In this document: piece by piece, positions 17,461-26,828 of the stretch | Numbering within the stretch: the stretch's first letter is position 1 | Layout of the letters: the number at the start of each line of letters is the position of its first letter | NCBI RefSeq assembly: GCF_900185615.1 | Contig: NZ_FYAK01000002.1 | Coordinates: forward strand, 806,001-870,000 | Source: Photobacterium malacitanum | GTDB lineage: Bacteria > Pseudomonadota > Gammaproteobacteria > Enterobacterales > Vibrionaceae | DNA: 64,000 nt | Reading direction: 5' to 3' | Notes under the pieces: generated by a model | What the model was told of the DNA's origin: nothing | The model's input: only the letters and a program-made list of their open reading frames with translations | Databases searched by the model: none | Made by a program: the position numbers and the translations under genes

Positions 17461-19426
17461 GTTAGAAATTTTAGAAAAAATTCGTAGTCTTACGCCATTT
17501 GAAGCACATCTTGATGATGGTAGCCTGATGATTCGCATTAGTGAATATCAGCCCTACATTGCAACTGCGGTCCATAACGGCCACAATCTGCGTCAATCAT
17601 TACAAACACAATGTGCGTTGACAGAAGAAGAACGTTACTTTGAAGAAGATCCCTTTACTGGCGACTTCATCTCTTCATTGCCGATCGTATTGCAAGGCGA
17701 AGATTCACGTTATGAGTATGATCTCAATCGTGCACCTGAAAACTGCATTTACGATGATGCATGGGGAAAAAATGTTTGGTCAACACCATTAAGTGATGCC
17801 GAACGTGAAATATCCTTGGCTAAACACCAGAGTTACTATCGCATTCTACAATGCTTAGTTGAAACATTAGAGCTGCAATTTGGTTTGTGCTTAATTTACG
17901 ATATTCATTCGTATAATTACCAACGTGTTGATACTGCCACACCAACCTTTAATGTTGGGACCATGCAGGTCAATCGTCGCCGCTGGCGCAAAGAAATTGA
18001 TGTGCTACTAGAAGGGCTTAACAATGTTGAGCTGCCTAACATTGATGTGACAGCACTGGAAAATGATATTTTTAAAGGCCTTGGCTACCAAGCTGCTTTT
18101 ATTAAACAGCACTTCAAAAATACCTTAATTATGCCGATTGAGGTTAAAAAGATTTTCATGAACGAAGAAGGCGGTGAAGCCTACCCTCTTGTTATTGAAA
18201 AATTGAAAGAATCGATGAAGACGGTGATCACGGAACATGCTGCGTTCACGATCACTAAGCGCACCAAAGCCAAAGGGCTAACTGGTAGCGATGTACTTGC
18301 ATCAAATCTTTCTAAAGAAGTGATCAATCTCGATCGTAAGTTGTATAAAATAGCGCGAGGTATTAATACCCTAAGCTATATTAATCCAACTAACCTCAAG
18401 CAAGAAAAAAGACGTTTTTTAAGTAAGCCATACAGCTACCAGCCACAGTTTACTTACCGTCAGTTAGATTTGGATCCGTACAAATTCCGTGAGCAACTAT
18501 ATCGCTTGCCGGTTGAAACGATCCGTGATGCTGACGTACAAAAAATGTACCGTAAAGTTATCGATCAACTTGCTGTGCGTATTGACCTATTATGCAGCAT
18601 TGGTACTGATGAATTTTTATACAATTCGCTACGTTATTACGGTCAGCCAGATGAACGTGATATTGCCAACGCTAAATTTATTTTGCATGCGTGTGAATAT
18701 AAAGAGCAGCAACCTGCGAATATCAGTGCTAAAGAAGCAATAGAAGCCTTTAAAGTGGCTGCGGCTGAATATGACATCCCTTGTAAAGTGGTTGCATCAA
18801 AGCAATTGATTGCACGAGCAATGGTGAGCGGCAAGGTTATCAAGGTCAATCCAAATAGTCGCTTTACTCAAGGCGATCTAGATGCATTGATCCATCATGA
18901 ATTAGGTGTGCACCTTGTCACTTCAGTCAATGCTGAAAGACAGCCACTTAAAATTTTGCAATTAGGCTTACCGGGTAACACTCATACTCAAGAAGGTCTA
19001 GCAATTTTATGTGAACACTTATCTGGTAGTTTCCCGCTGCACCGCCTTAAAACATTGGCGTTACGCGTGGTTGCCGTAGAAATGATGGTTAATGGCGATA
19101 GCTTTAACGACTGTTTTAATAGCCTACGTCATGATTATGCGATGTGTGATGACGAAGCGTTTACTATTACAGCACGTGCTTATCGTGGTGGTGGTTTTAC
19201 TAAAGACTTCCTCTATCTACGTGGCTTAAAAGATGCGATTCAGGCGTATAAGACAGAAGACTTAACCTCATTATTCATCGGTAAAACAGGGTTTGAATTT
19301 AAGCCATTACTTGATGAATTAATTGAGCGCGGTATTTTAAAAGCGCCAAGCTATATGCCAAAAGCATTGGAGATCGAAGCTGATATCGATCCTGTGATGG
19401 ACTTTATGCTAAATTCTATTCGTTAA
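17447..19426 (+). CDS. N-formylglutamate amidohydrolase-like / DUF1704 (QEGLA) metallohydrolase fusion
   Basis: A 659-residue protein with two enzymatic regions. Residues about 1-280 resemble N-formylglutamate amidohydrolases (VHNGHN, EEDPFTGDF, YDLNR, YDIHSYNYQR). Residues about 300-659 are DUF1704, the flavohemoglobin expression-modulating QEGLA family. In that part HHELGVH at about 482-488 gives an HExxxH zinc motif, and QEGLA at about 515-519 supplies the further Glu. The same fold and motif occur in the animal tubulin carboxypeptidases MATCAP/KIAA0895, so a carboxypeptidase-like activity is plausible. ATG at 17447 is chosen over TTG at 17441 because GGAAGG lies nine bases upstream. It is the second gene of a two-gene operon. 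Confidence 0.82.
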   Translation: MQLTELEILEKIRSLTPFEAHLDDGSLMIRISEYQPYIATAVHNGHNLRQSLQTQCALTEEERYFEEDPFTGDFISSLPIVLQGEDSRYEYDLNRAPENCIYDDAWGKNVWSTPLSDAEREISLAKHQSYYRILQCLVETLELQFGLCLIYDIHSYNYQRVDTATPTFNVGTMQVNRRRWRKEIDVLLEGLNNVELPNIDVTALENDIFKGLGYQAAFIKQHFKNTLIMPIEVKKIFMNEEGGEAYPLVIEKLKESMKTVITEHAAFTITKRTKAKGLTGSDVLASNLSKEVINLDRKLYKIARGINTLSYINPTNLKQEKRRFLSKPYSYQPQFTYRQLDLDPYKFREQLYRLPVETIRDADVQKMYRKVIDQLAVRIDLLCSIGTDEFLYNSLRYYGQPDERDIANAKFILHACEYKEQQPANISAKEAIEAFKVAAAEYDIPCKVVASKQLIARAMVSGKVIKVNPNSRFTQGDLDALIHHELGVHLVTSVNAERQPLKILQLGLPGNTHTQEGLAILCEHLSGSFPLHRLKTLALRVVAVEMMVNGDSFNDCFNSLRHDYAMCDDEAFTITARAYRGGGFTKDFLYLRGLKDAIQAYKTEDLTSLFIGKTGFEFKPLLDELIERGILKAPSYMPKALEIEADIDPVMDFMLNSIR

Positions 19427-19468
19427 TAGTGAAACATTAACACTGAAGTTGATATTTCAATTGAGACT

Positions 19469-19497
19469 AAAAAGCGACCATGATGGTCGCTTTTTTA
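19469..19497. terminator. bidirectional terminator after the DUF1704 gene
   Basis: AAAAAGCGACCA and TGGTCGCTTTTTT pair around TGA. It also serves the convergent MFS gene. Confidence 0.92.
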
Positions 19498-19517
19498 TTT
19501 GCTAATAAGTTAATCAA

Positions 19518-20804
19518 TTACAGTGGTAATCGCTTACTATCAACACGAATAATAACACAAGTCAAAATAACCAAAGTAACAGCAATAGCAGCAAGTAATA
19601 CAAACACACCATTCCATGAGTATGCTTTTTCAATCATTGCAATTGGCGCACCAGCAAGCGCAGCACCAACATAAGTGACACCGCCTTTAAGACCTGTTGC
19701 AGCACCCGCACCATCAGCATGAGAAGCTTCAATAATACCTAACGCAAACAACATCTGTGGGGCATAGATACCAGCACCAATAATGAAGAAACATACCGCA
19801 ACAAGTAAGTAGCTCATATGGATAGTAAGACCAACACCCACCATACCTGCAATTAATACAAAGCAGTAAATTAAAATTGTTTTCCAGCGATCTGCGCCAA
19901 AGAACTTATCGGAAATAATACCTGATGTCAGACCGCCTAAAATACCACCGGCTTCAAACCAAGCAACTAATGAATTAGAACGAACGAGGTCCCAATGCAG
20001 TACATCAACAAAGTAAACGCTAACCCAGTCGCTTGAAACAGTACGGATCACATAAATACATAAGTCACCGCCAATCGCTAACCAAATAATAGGGTTAGTC
20101 AGAATGTAGCGTTGAAACATTACCCACATTGATAAACCTGTTTCAGAGCGCTTATTGATCTCTAATTGCTTAGTATCGTTACGCCAAACACCCACATTTG
20201 GTAAGCCGTAGTTTTCAGGTTTACCACGCATCAAAATAGCGGCGATCAAGGCCTGTACTGCAGTAATCGCTGCAGGCACATAAAACGCATAACGCCAGTT
20301 ACCCGTATAAGCAATAACAGCAGAAGCAATTAACGGCGCCAATGCACCACCAACATTGTGGGATGTATTCCATAATGAATACCAACCACCACGTTCAGAT
20401 TTTGAATACCACTGGCTGATTGCTTTAGCAATAGGAGGGAAACCACAACCTTGCACAACAGCGGTTAAGCAATACAGTGCTAGCAACATACTAACGCTGT
20501 TGGTCATGCCAATACCGACGTTAATAATGGCAATGACCACTAATACCGGTGCTAAAAATAAACGTGGATTAATTCTATCGGCTAAAAGGCCTGAACTAAA
20601 TTTTGAAAGGCCGTATAGAATATAATAAATCGATGAGGCTAAACCAAACTGTACCATGGTCATGCCGAGATCTTTCATTAACAATGGCGCTGCTGCAGCA
20701 AACGCTTTTCTTGAAATATACATCACGGTATAGGTCAAGAACGTTGTAATGATTATTTGCCAGCGAAGGCGTTTATAAGTCGCATCTAGTTTTGAATTAT
20801 TCAT
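19518..20804 (-). CDS. MFS transporter, organophosphate:phosphate antiporter-like (GlpT/UhpC type)
   Basis: About 428 residues with the twelve-helix major facilitator pattern. The N-terminal helix pair with YISRKAFAAAAPLL, then GLSKFSSGLLADR and GCGFPPIAKAISQWYSKSERG, is characteristic of the OPA group (GlpT, UhpT, UhpC, PgtP). These exchange a phosphorylated metabolite for phosphate; the specific substrate cannot be assigned. ATG at 20804 is chosen because the frame upstream only offers a TTG; neither has a clear ribosome binding site. The gene stands alone, and no two-component regulator such as uhpAB or pgtAB is nearby. Confidence 0.8.
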   Translation of the reverse strand: MNNSKLDATYKRLRWQIIITTFLTYTVMYISRKAFAAAAPLLMKDLGMTMVQFGLASSIYYILYGLSKFSSGLLADRINPRLFLAPVLVVIAIINVGIGMTNSVSMLLALYCLTAVVQGCGFPPIAKAISQWYSKSERGGWYSLWNTSHNVGGALAPLIASAVIAYTGNWRYAFYVPAAITAVQALIAAILMRGKPENYGLPNVGVWRNDTKQLEINKRSETGLSMWVMFQRYILTNPIIWLAIGGDLCIYVIRTVSSDWVSVYFVDVLHWDLVRSNSLVAWFEAGGILGGLTSGIISDKFFGADRWKTILIYCFVLIAGMVGVGLTIHMSYLLVAVCFFIIGAGIYAPQMLFALGIIEASHADGAGAATGLKGGVTYVGAALAGAPIAMIEKAYSWNGVFVLLAAIAVTLVILTCVIIRVDSKRLPL

Positions 20805-21179
20805 CAAATAGGGATCGTTCAAAGAGGAATTTTAGAAAGCGCACAGCGTACTCTTTGAAACAATTAGTTACAATTTAATTATTTGGTTACTATTTGAGCT
20901 TTGGAATATTCATTCACAGTCAAGATTAACGCACTTATCAGACCAGATAAAAAACAAAATACATATCATTTTATAGAATAAAAAACTTAAAACATTAAAA
21001 TAACAGCATGACACGATCAGCTTTTGAATCAGTCACAGCATAATTGTTTGCGAAAAACACCTTCTATTACAGTTAAAAAAATAAAAACAACACACAAAAA
21101 ATCGTCATTTTTTCAACATTTGTAGCAACGAATCTATAAAAAATAAACATTGGTGTCATTTTCTCAAATCGTAGCCAAT
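20805..21179. other. AT-rich intergenic region (about 375 bp)
   Basis: This region is upstream of the MFS gene and downstream of the SlyB-like gene terminator. It is very AT-rich with several A-runs. No reading frame with a ribosome binding site and no hairpin of note was seen. It presumably holds the MFS promoter. Confidence 0.4.
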
Positions 21180-21209
21180 AAAAAAGGCAGTTTAAAAACT
21201 GCCTTTTTT
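21180..21209. terminator. terminator of the SlyB-like lipoprotein gene
   Basis: AAAAAAGGCAGTTT and AAACTGCCTTTTTT form a perfect stem with A and T runs on either side, 18 bases beyond the lipoprotein stop codon. Confidence 0.92.
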
Positions 21210-21227
21210 ATGTATCAACTTTTACGC

Positions 21228-21716
21228 CTAGTTTGCAGGAACAACACGGGTTGTGCTTCCTTGTTGATAGATATCAACCCGCTGCCCAACACGGAAGATC
21301 ATGTTAGGATCCACTTGCTGTACAACCGCAACTGTACGTCCACTGTCTAGCTTAATAACAATGTTTACACCCTGGCGTTTACCTACGGCATCACCAGCAC
21401 TATTACCTAAAGCACCACCAGCAAGAGCACCACCGATTGCGGCAATATCAGAACCTGAACCACCACCAATCTTTGAACCTAAAATGCCACCAATAGCAGC
21501 ACCTGCAAGTGTACCAATCGTACTTTCGCCATCAGAGCTCATTGTAACAGCATCTAGTTTGGTAATCGTGCCTGTAGAAACAGTTTGCATTGTGCGTGCT
21601 TCACCAACATTGTAAGCATCACCATAAGGGTTTTGAGCACAGCCAACAACACCTAATGACAACATCATTGCCACTGCAACCATGACTTTTTTATTCGATT
21701 TTGCTTGATGACTCAA
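21228..21716 (-). CDS. glycine-zipper outer-membrane lipoprotein (SlyB/Pcp-like)
   Basis: A 162-residue lipoprotein. The signal peptide ends at the lipobox VVGC (Cys26). A glycine-zipper 2TM segment follows at about residues 66-110, with AGAAIGGILGSKIGGG and GGALAGGALGNSAGDAVG. A small beta-rich C-terminal region ends in RVVPAN. It fits the SlyB/Pcp family of outer-membrane lipoproteins, which in E. coli is stress-induced and stabilises outer-membrane proteins. The start is TTG at 21716, supported by an AGGAGG six bases upstream. The gene is monocistronic, with a terminator. Confidence 0.86.
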   Translation of the reverse strand: MSHQAKSNKKVMVAVAMMLSLGVVGCAQNPYGDAYNVGEARTMQTVSTGTITKLDAVTMSSDGESTIGTLAGAAIGGILGSKIGGGSGSDIAAIGGALAGGALGNSAGDAVGKRQGVNIVIKLDSGRTVAVVQQVDPNMIFRVGQRVDIYQQGSTTRVVPAN

Positions 21717-21835
21717 AACAACCTCCTACTAATTTAAACCCAACTTCACGTACTAAGTGTGGCTGTAAATTTAATATTTGCCACATCTTATTTACTGGGA
21801 TGGTTATAATATAAAACAGCGTACATTTATTTGCA

Positions 21836-21864
21836 AAAAAAAGAGCACTTATGTGCTCTTTTTA
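21836..21864 (-). terminator. terminator of the exporter operon
   Basis: On the minus strand AAGAGCAC, a short loop and GTGCTCTT are followed by a T-run, 16 bases past the last permease stop codon. Confidence 0.88.
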
Positions 21865-21879
21865 TTTATCTAAAATTGG

Positions 21880-23022
21880 TTATTTGCGTGCTCGACGCAT
21901 TAACCAATAGCTTATTGCTGCAAAACCAACAAACTGCAACCATAACTGCCCCCAACGATCTATTTCTTGCGCGAAACTCGCACCAAGCTGATTAAGACCA
22001 AGAAAACCATTAATTGCCGCAGTAGACGGTGCTAATTGTGCAACATAGTTAATCGCTGCCGGAATCGCAGAGGGTGGCCAAATAAATCCAGCACTAAACA
22101 CTAACGGTAACGAGCTTAAAAGCACAACCAATGTGACTAACTCACAGCGAGGTAATAACTGGCCAAGCACCATCCCTAACATGATCACTGCCAATAAAAA
22201 TGGAATTGTCATCATGATCAAGTCATGAATTGATGTCAACCGATTAACACCATAGTAAACATAACTAAATCCGAAATAATACATCACTAATGGTAAATAG
22301 ATTAGGGTAAACAATAGTGCGCGAACAGCCATTACCATCCAAATCGGGTATTGTGCCCAATAGCCTGTTTTACCAGCGGTACGTGCCTCATTTTCTGTCG
22401 CTCCCATCATTCCAACCCCAATTAACAAGGTTTGATGGAGGATCAATACAAACACTGCAGGCACAACATAATTGATATATCCCATGGTGACATTAAATAC
22501 AGGCCGCATATTAAGTTTCATTGCAGTGACATGTTGACTTGCCTCAACAGCACCATCACCCGTTAGCATCATTCGCTCTATTTTAGCTTTAGCACCTAAC
22601 GCATTACCGGCGCCGTTTAAACCTTCAACCACGGTACCATAAACTAAAAATAGTGCCGCGTTGCCAGCATAAGCCAATGTAGGACTCGTTCCCATCATCA
22701 CATCACGATAAAAGTGCTCTGGAATCACTAAAATGCCATCGACTTGCCGATCTTCTAAAGCCACTTTGGCTGCACCAATACTGCCAAGGTGTTCAGTGAT
22801 CGCAACTTGTGGGGTTGCATCTACCATACGAATTAATTCACGACTCATTTGGCTATGATCAAGATTAACCACAGCGACGCGTTGATCTCGCGGTAATTCA
22901 TTGATGTAAGGCAGAGGGTATAAAAACGAATAAAATACCACTCCTCCAAAAACCGTAAACAATAACGAGAAATTACTGAAGATAGCTTTTAGTTCACACT
23001 TAAATAACTTACTCCAGCCCAT
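21880..23022 (-). CDS. ABC-2 type exporter permease (YhhJ-like), second
   Basis: A 380-residue inner-membrane protein. It has one N-terminal helix (FSNFSLLFTVFGGVVFYSFLYPLPYI), a large periplasmic domain with VAVVNLDHSQMSRELIRMVDATP, then five C-terminal helices, the layout of ABC2_membrane_3 (YhhJ/YbhR/YbhS) permeases. It overlaps the end of the preceding permease gene by 14 bases and has a perfect AAGGAG ten bases before ATG at 23022. The matching LDHSQMSR motif in both permeases suggests that they arose by duplication and work as a heterodimer. No ATP-binding subunit is encoded in this operon. It is the last gene of TolC-HlyD-permease-permease. Confidence 0.85.
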   Translation of the reverse strand: MGWSKLFKCELKAIFSNFSLLFTVFGGVVFYSFLYPLPYINELPRDQRVAVVNLDHSQMSRELIRMVDATPQVAITEHLGSIGAAKVALEDRQVDGILVIPEHFYRDVMMGTSPTLAYAGNAALFLVYGTVVEGLNGAGNALGAKAKIERMMLTGDGAVEASQHVTAMKLNMRPVFNVTMGYINYVVPAVFVLILHQTLLIGVGMMGATENEARTAGKTGYWAQYPIWMVMAVRALLFTLIYLPLVMYYFGFSYVYYGVNRLTSIHDLIMMTIPFLLAVIMLGMVLGQLLPRCELVTLVVLLSSLPLVFSAGFIWPPSAIPAAINYVAQLAPSTAAINGFLGLNQLGASFAQEIDRWGQLWLQFVGFAAISYWLMRRARK

Positions 23023-24193
23023 GCTGTTCTCCTTGTTGTGCCGATATCGTTGCTAATGCTTTATTACGGCGCATTAGCATTAATCCCATCGCCATTAATA
23101 AGGCACACATAAAGCTCGTTAACACCAACAGTTGATGCGATGCTTGATACCAACCAGTACCATAATCTACTTGCTGTAATTGCACTTCGATATAATGACT
23201 GACCGGTAACAATCCACGCCACATTTTGGCAATAATCGGCATATCTGTAGCAGGAAAAGTGATCCCCATAAACGCAAATGCTGGCGCGGTATAAGCCGCA
23301 ACAAAACTCATTGCACGTGGCGCCTCCATCGCGACAAAATAAATCAAACTCCCCATGCTCTGGCAAGCAAACACCATCAGTATTTGGGCAACAATTAAGA
23401 TCCCCCAATGACCATGCATTGGCCAATCAAGCATCACATACATCCACCATAGAAACAGCAGACCTTGAATCAAAAACAAGCCTGAATATGCCAATAATTT
23501 ACCGACTAATTTTTGGCATGGAGTGTGTGCTAACCAACGCCACAAGCCCTGTCCACGCGCCTCATGTACTAATGCCAACACTGTGGTTGCAACTATCAAT
23601 ATTTGCCAAATAGACGGAATAATAGCGGATACTAAAAATTGACCATAATGGCTATTACTATTAAACAATGGTGTGATTTGAGCGCGAATAGGCACTGCCT
23701 GCCCTAATGCTTGTAGAGGGACTGGTGCACCAGAACTCATGTTCCTCATAGCCTCAACGCCGGCGTTATAGGTGCCTTCAACTTGCAGCATCGCCGCAGA
23801 AATCAGTTTACCGATAAGAATAAATTGACCATTATAAAAGGTCGTTATCTGTGGCGCTTCACCAAGCTTAACGTCTTTTTCGTAATTATCAGGGATCACC
23901 ACCATCGCATAAATATCATTGGCACGCATTGCAGCACTGGCAGTATGATCATCCGTAAATTGACGAGTAACTGCCATACTTGGACTGGCATCAATATACC
24001 GCGTCAATTGACGCGACATTTGGCTATGATCAAGATCAACCACCCCCACAGGCAAATTACGCGCTATCCCAGTGGCAAAGATCGCCCACATTGTCAGAAA
24101 CAATATTGCAGGTAACCATACCACCAACGCACGCAACCATTGGTCTTGCCAAATCGTGCGCCACTCGGTTTTCATTGCTGAATAAATAGCCAT
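23009..24193 (-). CDS. ABC-2 type exporter permease (YhhJ-like), first
   Basis: About 394 residues from ATG at 24193 (MAIYSAMKTEWRTIWQ); an in-frame GTG at 24214 inside the hlyD-like gene is less likely. It has the same architecture as its neighbour: an N-terminal helix (WLRALVVWLPAILFLTMWAIFA), a periplasmic domain with VGVVDLDHSQMSRQLTRYIDAS and a C-terminal bundle of hydrophobic helices. It should form the inner-membrane channel with the downstream permease. Energy coupling would require an ATPase that is not in this window. It starts four bases after the HlyD gene stop codon. Confidence 0.84.
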   Translation of the reverse strand: MAIYSAMKTEWRTIWQDQWLRALVVWLPAILFLTMWAIFATGIARNLPVGVVDLDHSQMSRQLTRYIDASPSMAVTRQFTDDHTASAAMRANDIYAMVVIPDNYEKDVKLGEAPQITTFYNGQFILIGKLISAAMLQVEGTYNAGVEAMRNMSSGAPVPLQALGQAVPIRAQITPLFNSNSHYGQFLVSAIIPSIWQILIVATTVLALVHEARGQGLWRWLAHTPCQKLVGKLLAYSGLFLIQGLLFLWWMYVMLDWPMHGHWGILIVAQILMVFACQSMGSLIYFVAMEAPRAMSFVAAYTAPAFAFMGITFPATDMPIIAKMWRGLLPVSHYIEVQLQQVDYGTGWYQASHQLLVLTSFMCALLMAMGLMLMRRNKALATISAQQGEQHGLE

Positions 24194-24197
24194 ATCA

Positions 24198-25172
24198 TTA
24201 CTCAACAAGGACACTCATACCAACGCGTAAACCCGCAATAGGTTGAGTCGGACGAGCTTCCACTTCAAATGTACGCATATCAAACCCTTTAGCAGTGTCA
24301 GTTGCTCGCCAGGTCGCAAAATCGCCCATCACAGCAACATGGGTTACTTTTAGCTGGTAGCTTTTGTTACCTAATGCCGGAATCGTCACCTTAAAAGTTT
24401 TCCCTTCTTGGAAATCTTTCAGTTTATCTTCACGGACATTAAACACCGCCCAGGCATCGCTAATGTCGATAATATTCACCACAGGGAAACCTTGTGGAGC
24501 TAATTCGCCATCATGCAATAGCACTTGTGATACTTCACCTTTATGCCAACTAGTCACTTTGGTATCAGCAACATACGCTTGCACTTCAGCGACCGCTCCT
24601 GCTGCCATTTTTACTTTTTCTTGAGCGGCACGTTTTGTTTCAACTCGCGCACCTTCTTTGGCCATTTGATACATCTGATAAGCAGCACTTTCAGTAAATT
24701 GCGCCGCTTGCCATTGCGTGTAAACTTCATCGCGCTTTTGTTCTGCTAATACACCGTCTTTATAAAGGTTGTTGATGCGAACATAGGTTTTTTGCATCAA
24801 AGCAGCTGCTGCTTTCGCTTTGCCCCATTGATCTTTTGCCGCGGCGATTTGTTGAATACGCGCCCCTTTTTCAGCTTCTTGTGCTAATGCGCCAGCCGCC
24901 TGCTCACCCGCTTGAGCTTGTTCTAATTTCGCATCAATTTCAGGGCTTAAAATAGTAAAAATTAACTGTCCAGGTTGTACTTCATCGCCCTTACGAACTA
25001 ATACCTTATCAATACGTCCTGGGACTTTAGAAGCAATATTGTATTGCTGTGCTTCAATTTGACCTTGCAGACGCTCAGGTTGAGGTTGGTAAGCATGCCA
25101 GAAGGTATAACCAAGCCATCCAACCACCGCGATAACAGGAACAGCGATAGCAATTGCTTTTAACTTACTCAT
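24198..25172 (-). CDS. HlyD/EmrA-type membrane fusion protein
   Basis: A 324-residue periplasmic adaptor anchored by one N-terminal helix (AIAIAVPVIAVVGWLGYTFW). The first lipoyl half (ARNIASKVPGRIDKVLV-like, seen as YNIASKVPGRIDKVLVRKGD) is followed by a helical hairpin of about residues 75-195 and the second lipoyl half and beta-barrel region (VTSWHKGEVSQVLLHDGE). It resembles YhiI. It links the inner-membrane permeases to the TolC-type channel. Its ATG overlaps the stop codon of the TolC-like gene (TAATG), which fixes the start and shows translational coupling. Confidence 0.88.
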   Translation of the reverse strand: MSKLKAIAIAVPVIAVVGWLGYTFWHAYQPQPERLQGQIEAQQYNIASKVPGRIDKVLVRKGDEVQPGQLIFTILSPEIDAKLEQAQAGEQAAGALAQEAEKGARIQQIAAAKDQWGKAKAAAALMQKTYVRINNLYKDGVLAEQKRDEVYTQWQAAQFTESAAYQMYQMAKEGARVETKRAAQEKVKMAAGAVAEVQAYVADTKVTSWHKGEVSQVLLHDGELAPQGFPVVNIIDISDAWAVFNVREDKLKDFQEGKTFKVTIPALGNKSYQLKVTHVAVMGDFATWRATDTAKGFDMRTFEVEARPTQPIAGLRVGMSVLVE

Positions 25173-26605
25173 TATAATTTGACCTCGATCCCTTGATGTT
25201 GCTGATAATTTTTAAATGTGTTCATTTCGCCACTAATGGCAAGTAAGCGGGTTAAAGATGCGACATATTGGTAAGCCGCAGCCAAACGCTGGGTTTTAAT
25301 ACTGGCTAAAAACAATTCCGCATCGACCACATCGAGCGAGGTTGATAATCCTTGTCCAAACGCTTTTTCACGTAACCGCGTATTTTCATGGGCTAATGAT
25401 AAACTTGATGCTAAACCATTATATTCTTCTAGCGCTTGTTTAGCTTCACGGTAGGTTTTTTCAACTAACACGGTTAAATCTTGCTGTGCTTGCGCTTGTA
25501 GATGATTGACTTGGGTGACCATTGAATGGGCTGCGCTTAGTTTTCCTGAACGACCAGAGTTATCAATCAATGGCACACTCACTCCTACACCAACAGCCCA
25601 ATCTGGTGCCATCGTTGCCGCTAAACTGCCACTATCATGCAAGTTATAATCACCGTAAACATAAACTTCTGGGTAATATTTGCCTTTCTCGACATCAATC
25701 AACCCACCCGCTTGCTTACGTTTTGCATCTAAAATATGCAACCCCGGATAAGTCGCTAAGGTTTTATCTACAAATGCTGACATCGGTGGCAGCGAGTTAT
25801 TAATAAATAATCCAGTTGAGGGCGTAGCTGGGGTTGATTGCTTTAATAATTGTGTTAGTGCCACTTGGGCTATTTCTAAATCTCGCAGCGATTTCTGACG
25901 CTCAACTTTAGCTTTGTCATAAGCGGCTTGCGCTTGTAAACGTTCAACTCGCGCAATTTGTCCTTGTTGCTCAAGCTTCACTGCATCTTGATAATGACGC
26001 TTTAAGCCATTTTCTACTTCGGTGCGGGTTTGTAAGACATTTTTAGCCAATACCACTCCAAAATAAAAGCGCGATAAATCTTCAAATTTAGCTTGTTGCT
26101 GCATCGCTAGCATGTATTTGGCTTGGTCTGTTTTGCCTTCTGCAATATCTTGGGCAGCGCTGATACGACCACCGGTAAAAATCGGCCAGATCGCACGAAT
26201 CGAACTGGTAAACACATCGCGATCAGAAATATTAGCAGTAAATAACGAATTAAAATCCGTGCCTGTCGCTTGTGTAAGATCAGCAATAATTTTATTAAGA
26301 GCTTGGCCTGCTGCTGTATTTGAAGCTGGCATGCTGTCAAAAACATCAGAAGGCGATAATTTAATGTCATTATCTAAACGGGTGTAATTGGCACCAATAG
26401 TCACTTTGGGCAAATACAGATCTTTGGCGGCATCTTGCATGTATTGCGCTTGTTCAACACTGGCACGATCAGCGGCTAAGCCATCATTTGTTGTCACAAC
26501 AGTATGCCACGCATCATTAAAACTCACTGGCGCAGCATGCACTGTCGGTACAACTGCTAAGAGCGCAATTGTCAGTTGCTTTACCATCAATGGCCTTATT
26601 CTCAT
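25172..26605 (-). CDS. TolC family outer-membrane efflux protein
   Basis: A 477-residue outer-membrane factor. The signal peptide ends near TVHAAP at residue 25. Two similar halves of long helices and short beta segments follow, in the TolC pattern (NDAWHTVVTTNDGL, LYLPKVTIGANYTRLDND, YGDYNLHDSG, LVEKTYREAKQALEEY). It is the first gene of the exporter operon, so the outer-membrane duct is co-expressed with its adaptor and permeases. ATG at 26605 follows a GGTAAGGGTTAATAC sequence. An imperfect palindrome at 26651 could bind the upstream TetR regulator. Confidence 0.88.
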   Translation of the reverse strand: MRIRPLMVKQLTIALLAVVPTVHAAPVSFNDAWHTVVTTNDGLAADRASVEQAQYMQDAAKDLYLPKVTIGANYTRLDNDIKLSPSDVFDSMPASNTAAGQALNKIIADLTQATGTDFNSLFTANISDRDVFTSSIRAIWPIFTGGRISAAQDIAEGKTDQAKYMLAMQQQAKFEDLSRFYFGVVLAKNVLQTRTEVENGLKRHYQDAVKLEQQGQIARVERLQAQAAYDKAKVERQKSLRDLEIAQVALTQLLKQSTPATPSTGLFINNSLPPMSAFVDKTLATYPGLHILDAKRKQAGGLIDVEKGKYYPEVYVYGDYNLHDSGSLAATMAPDWAVGVGVSVPLIDNSGRSGKLSAAHSMVTQVNHLQAQAQQDLTVLVEKTYREAKQALEEYNGLASSLSLAHENTRLREKAFGQGLSTSLDVVDAELFLASIKTQRLAAAYQYVASLTRLLAISGEMNTFKNYQQHQGIEVKL

Positions 26606-26650
26606 GTATTAACCCTTACCCTCTTTTTCTTGCCAATTCGTAAATAGATA

Positions 26651-26666
26651 TAGAGCATATACTCTA
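26651..26666. promoter_or_regulatory. candidate TetR operator upstream of the exporter operon
   Basis: TAGAG-N6-CTCTA (TAGAGCATATACTCTA) lies 46 bases before the TolC-like start codon. Its size and position would suit a TetR-family dimer. It does not match the dyad upstream of the tetR gene itself, so the assignment is tentative. Confidence 0.35.
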
Positions 26667-26759
26667 AAAAATAAATTTTAACAGATTCTCTAATAATTAC
26701 TTTATATTAAAGAGTTATTTTACTGACATAAATAATAACGCTATTTAAAGCAACAAACA

Positions 26760-26787
26760 AAATAGCCCACAATAATGTGGGCTATTA
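26760..26787 (-). terminator. terminator of the TetR gene
   Basis: AATAGCCCAC and GTGGGCTATT form a 10-bp perfect stem, followed on the minus strand by TTGTTTGTT. It separates the regulator from the exporter operon read in the same direction. Confidence 0.85.
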
Positions 26788-26828
26788 ATATTTAGTCGTT
26801 AAACTAACCGTAATCAAATTAATAATAA

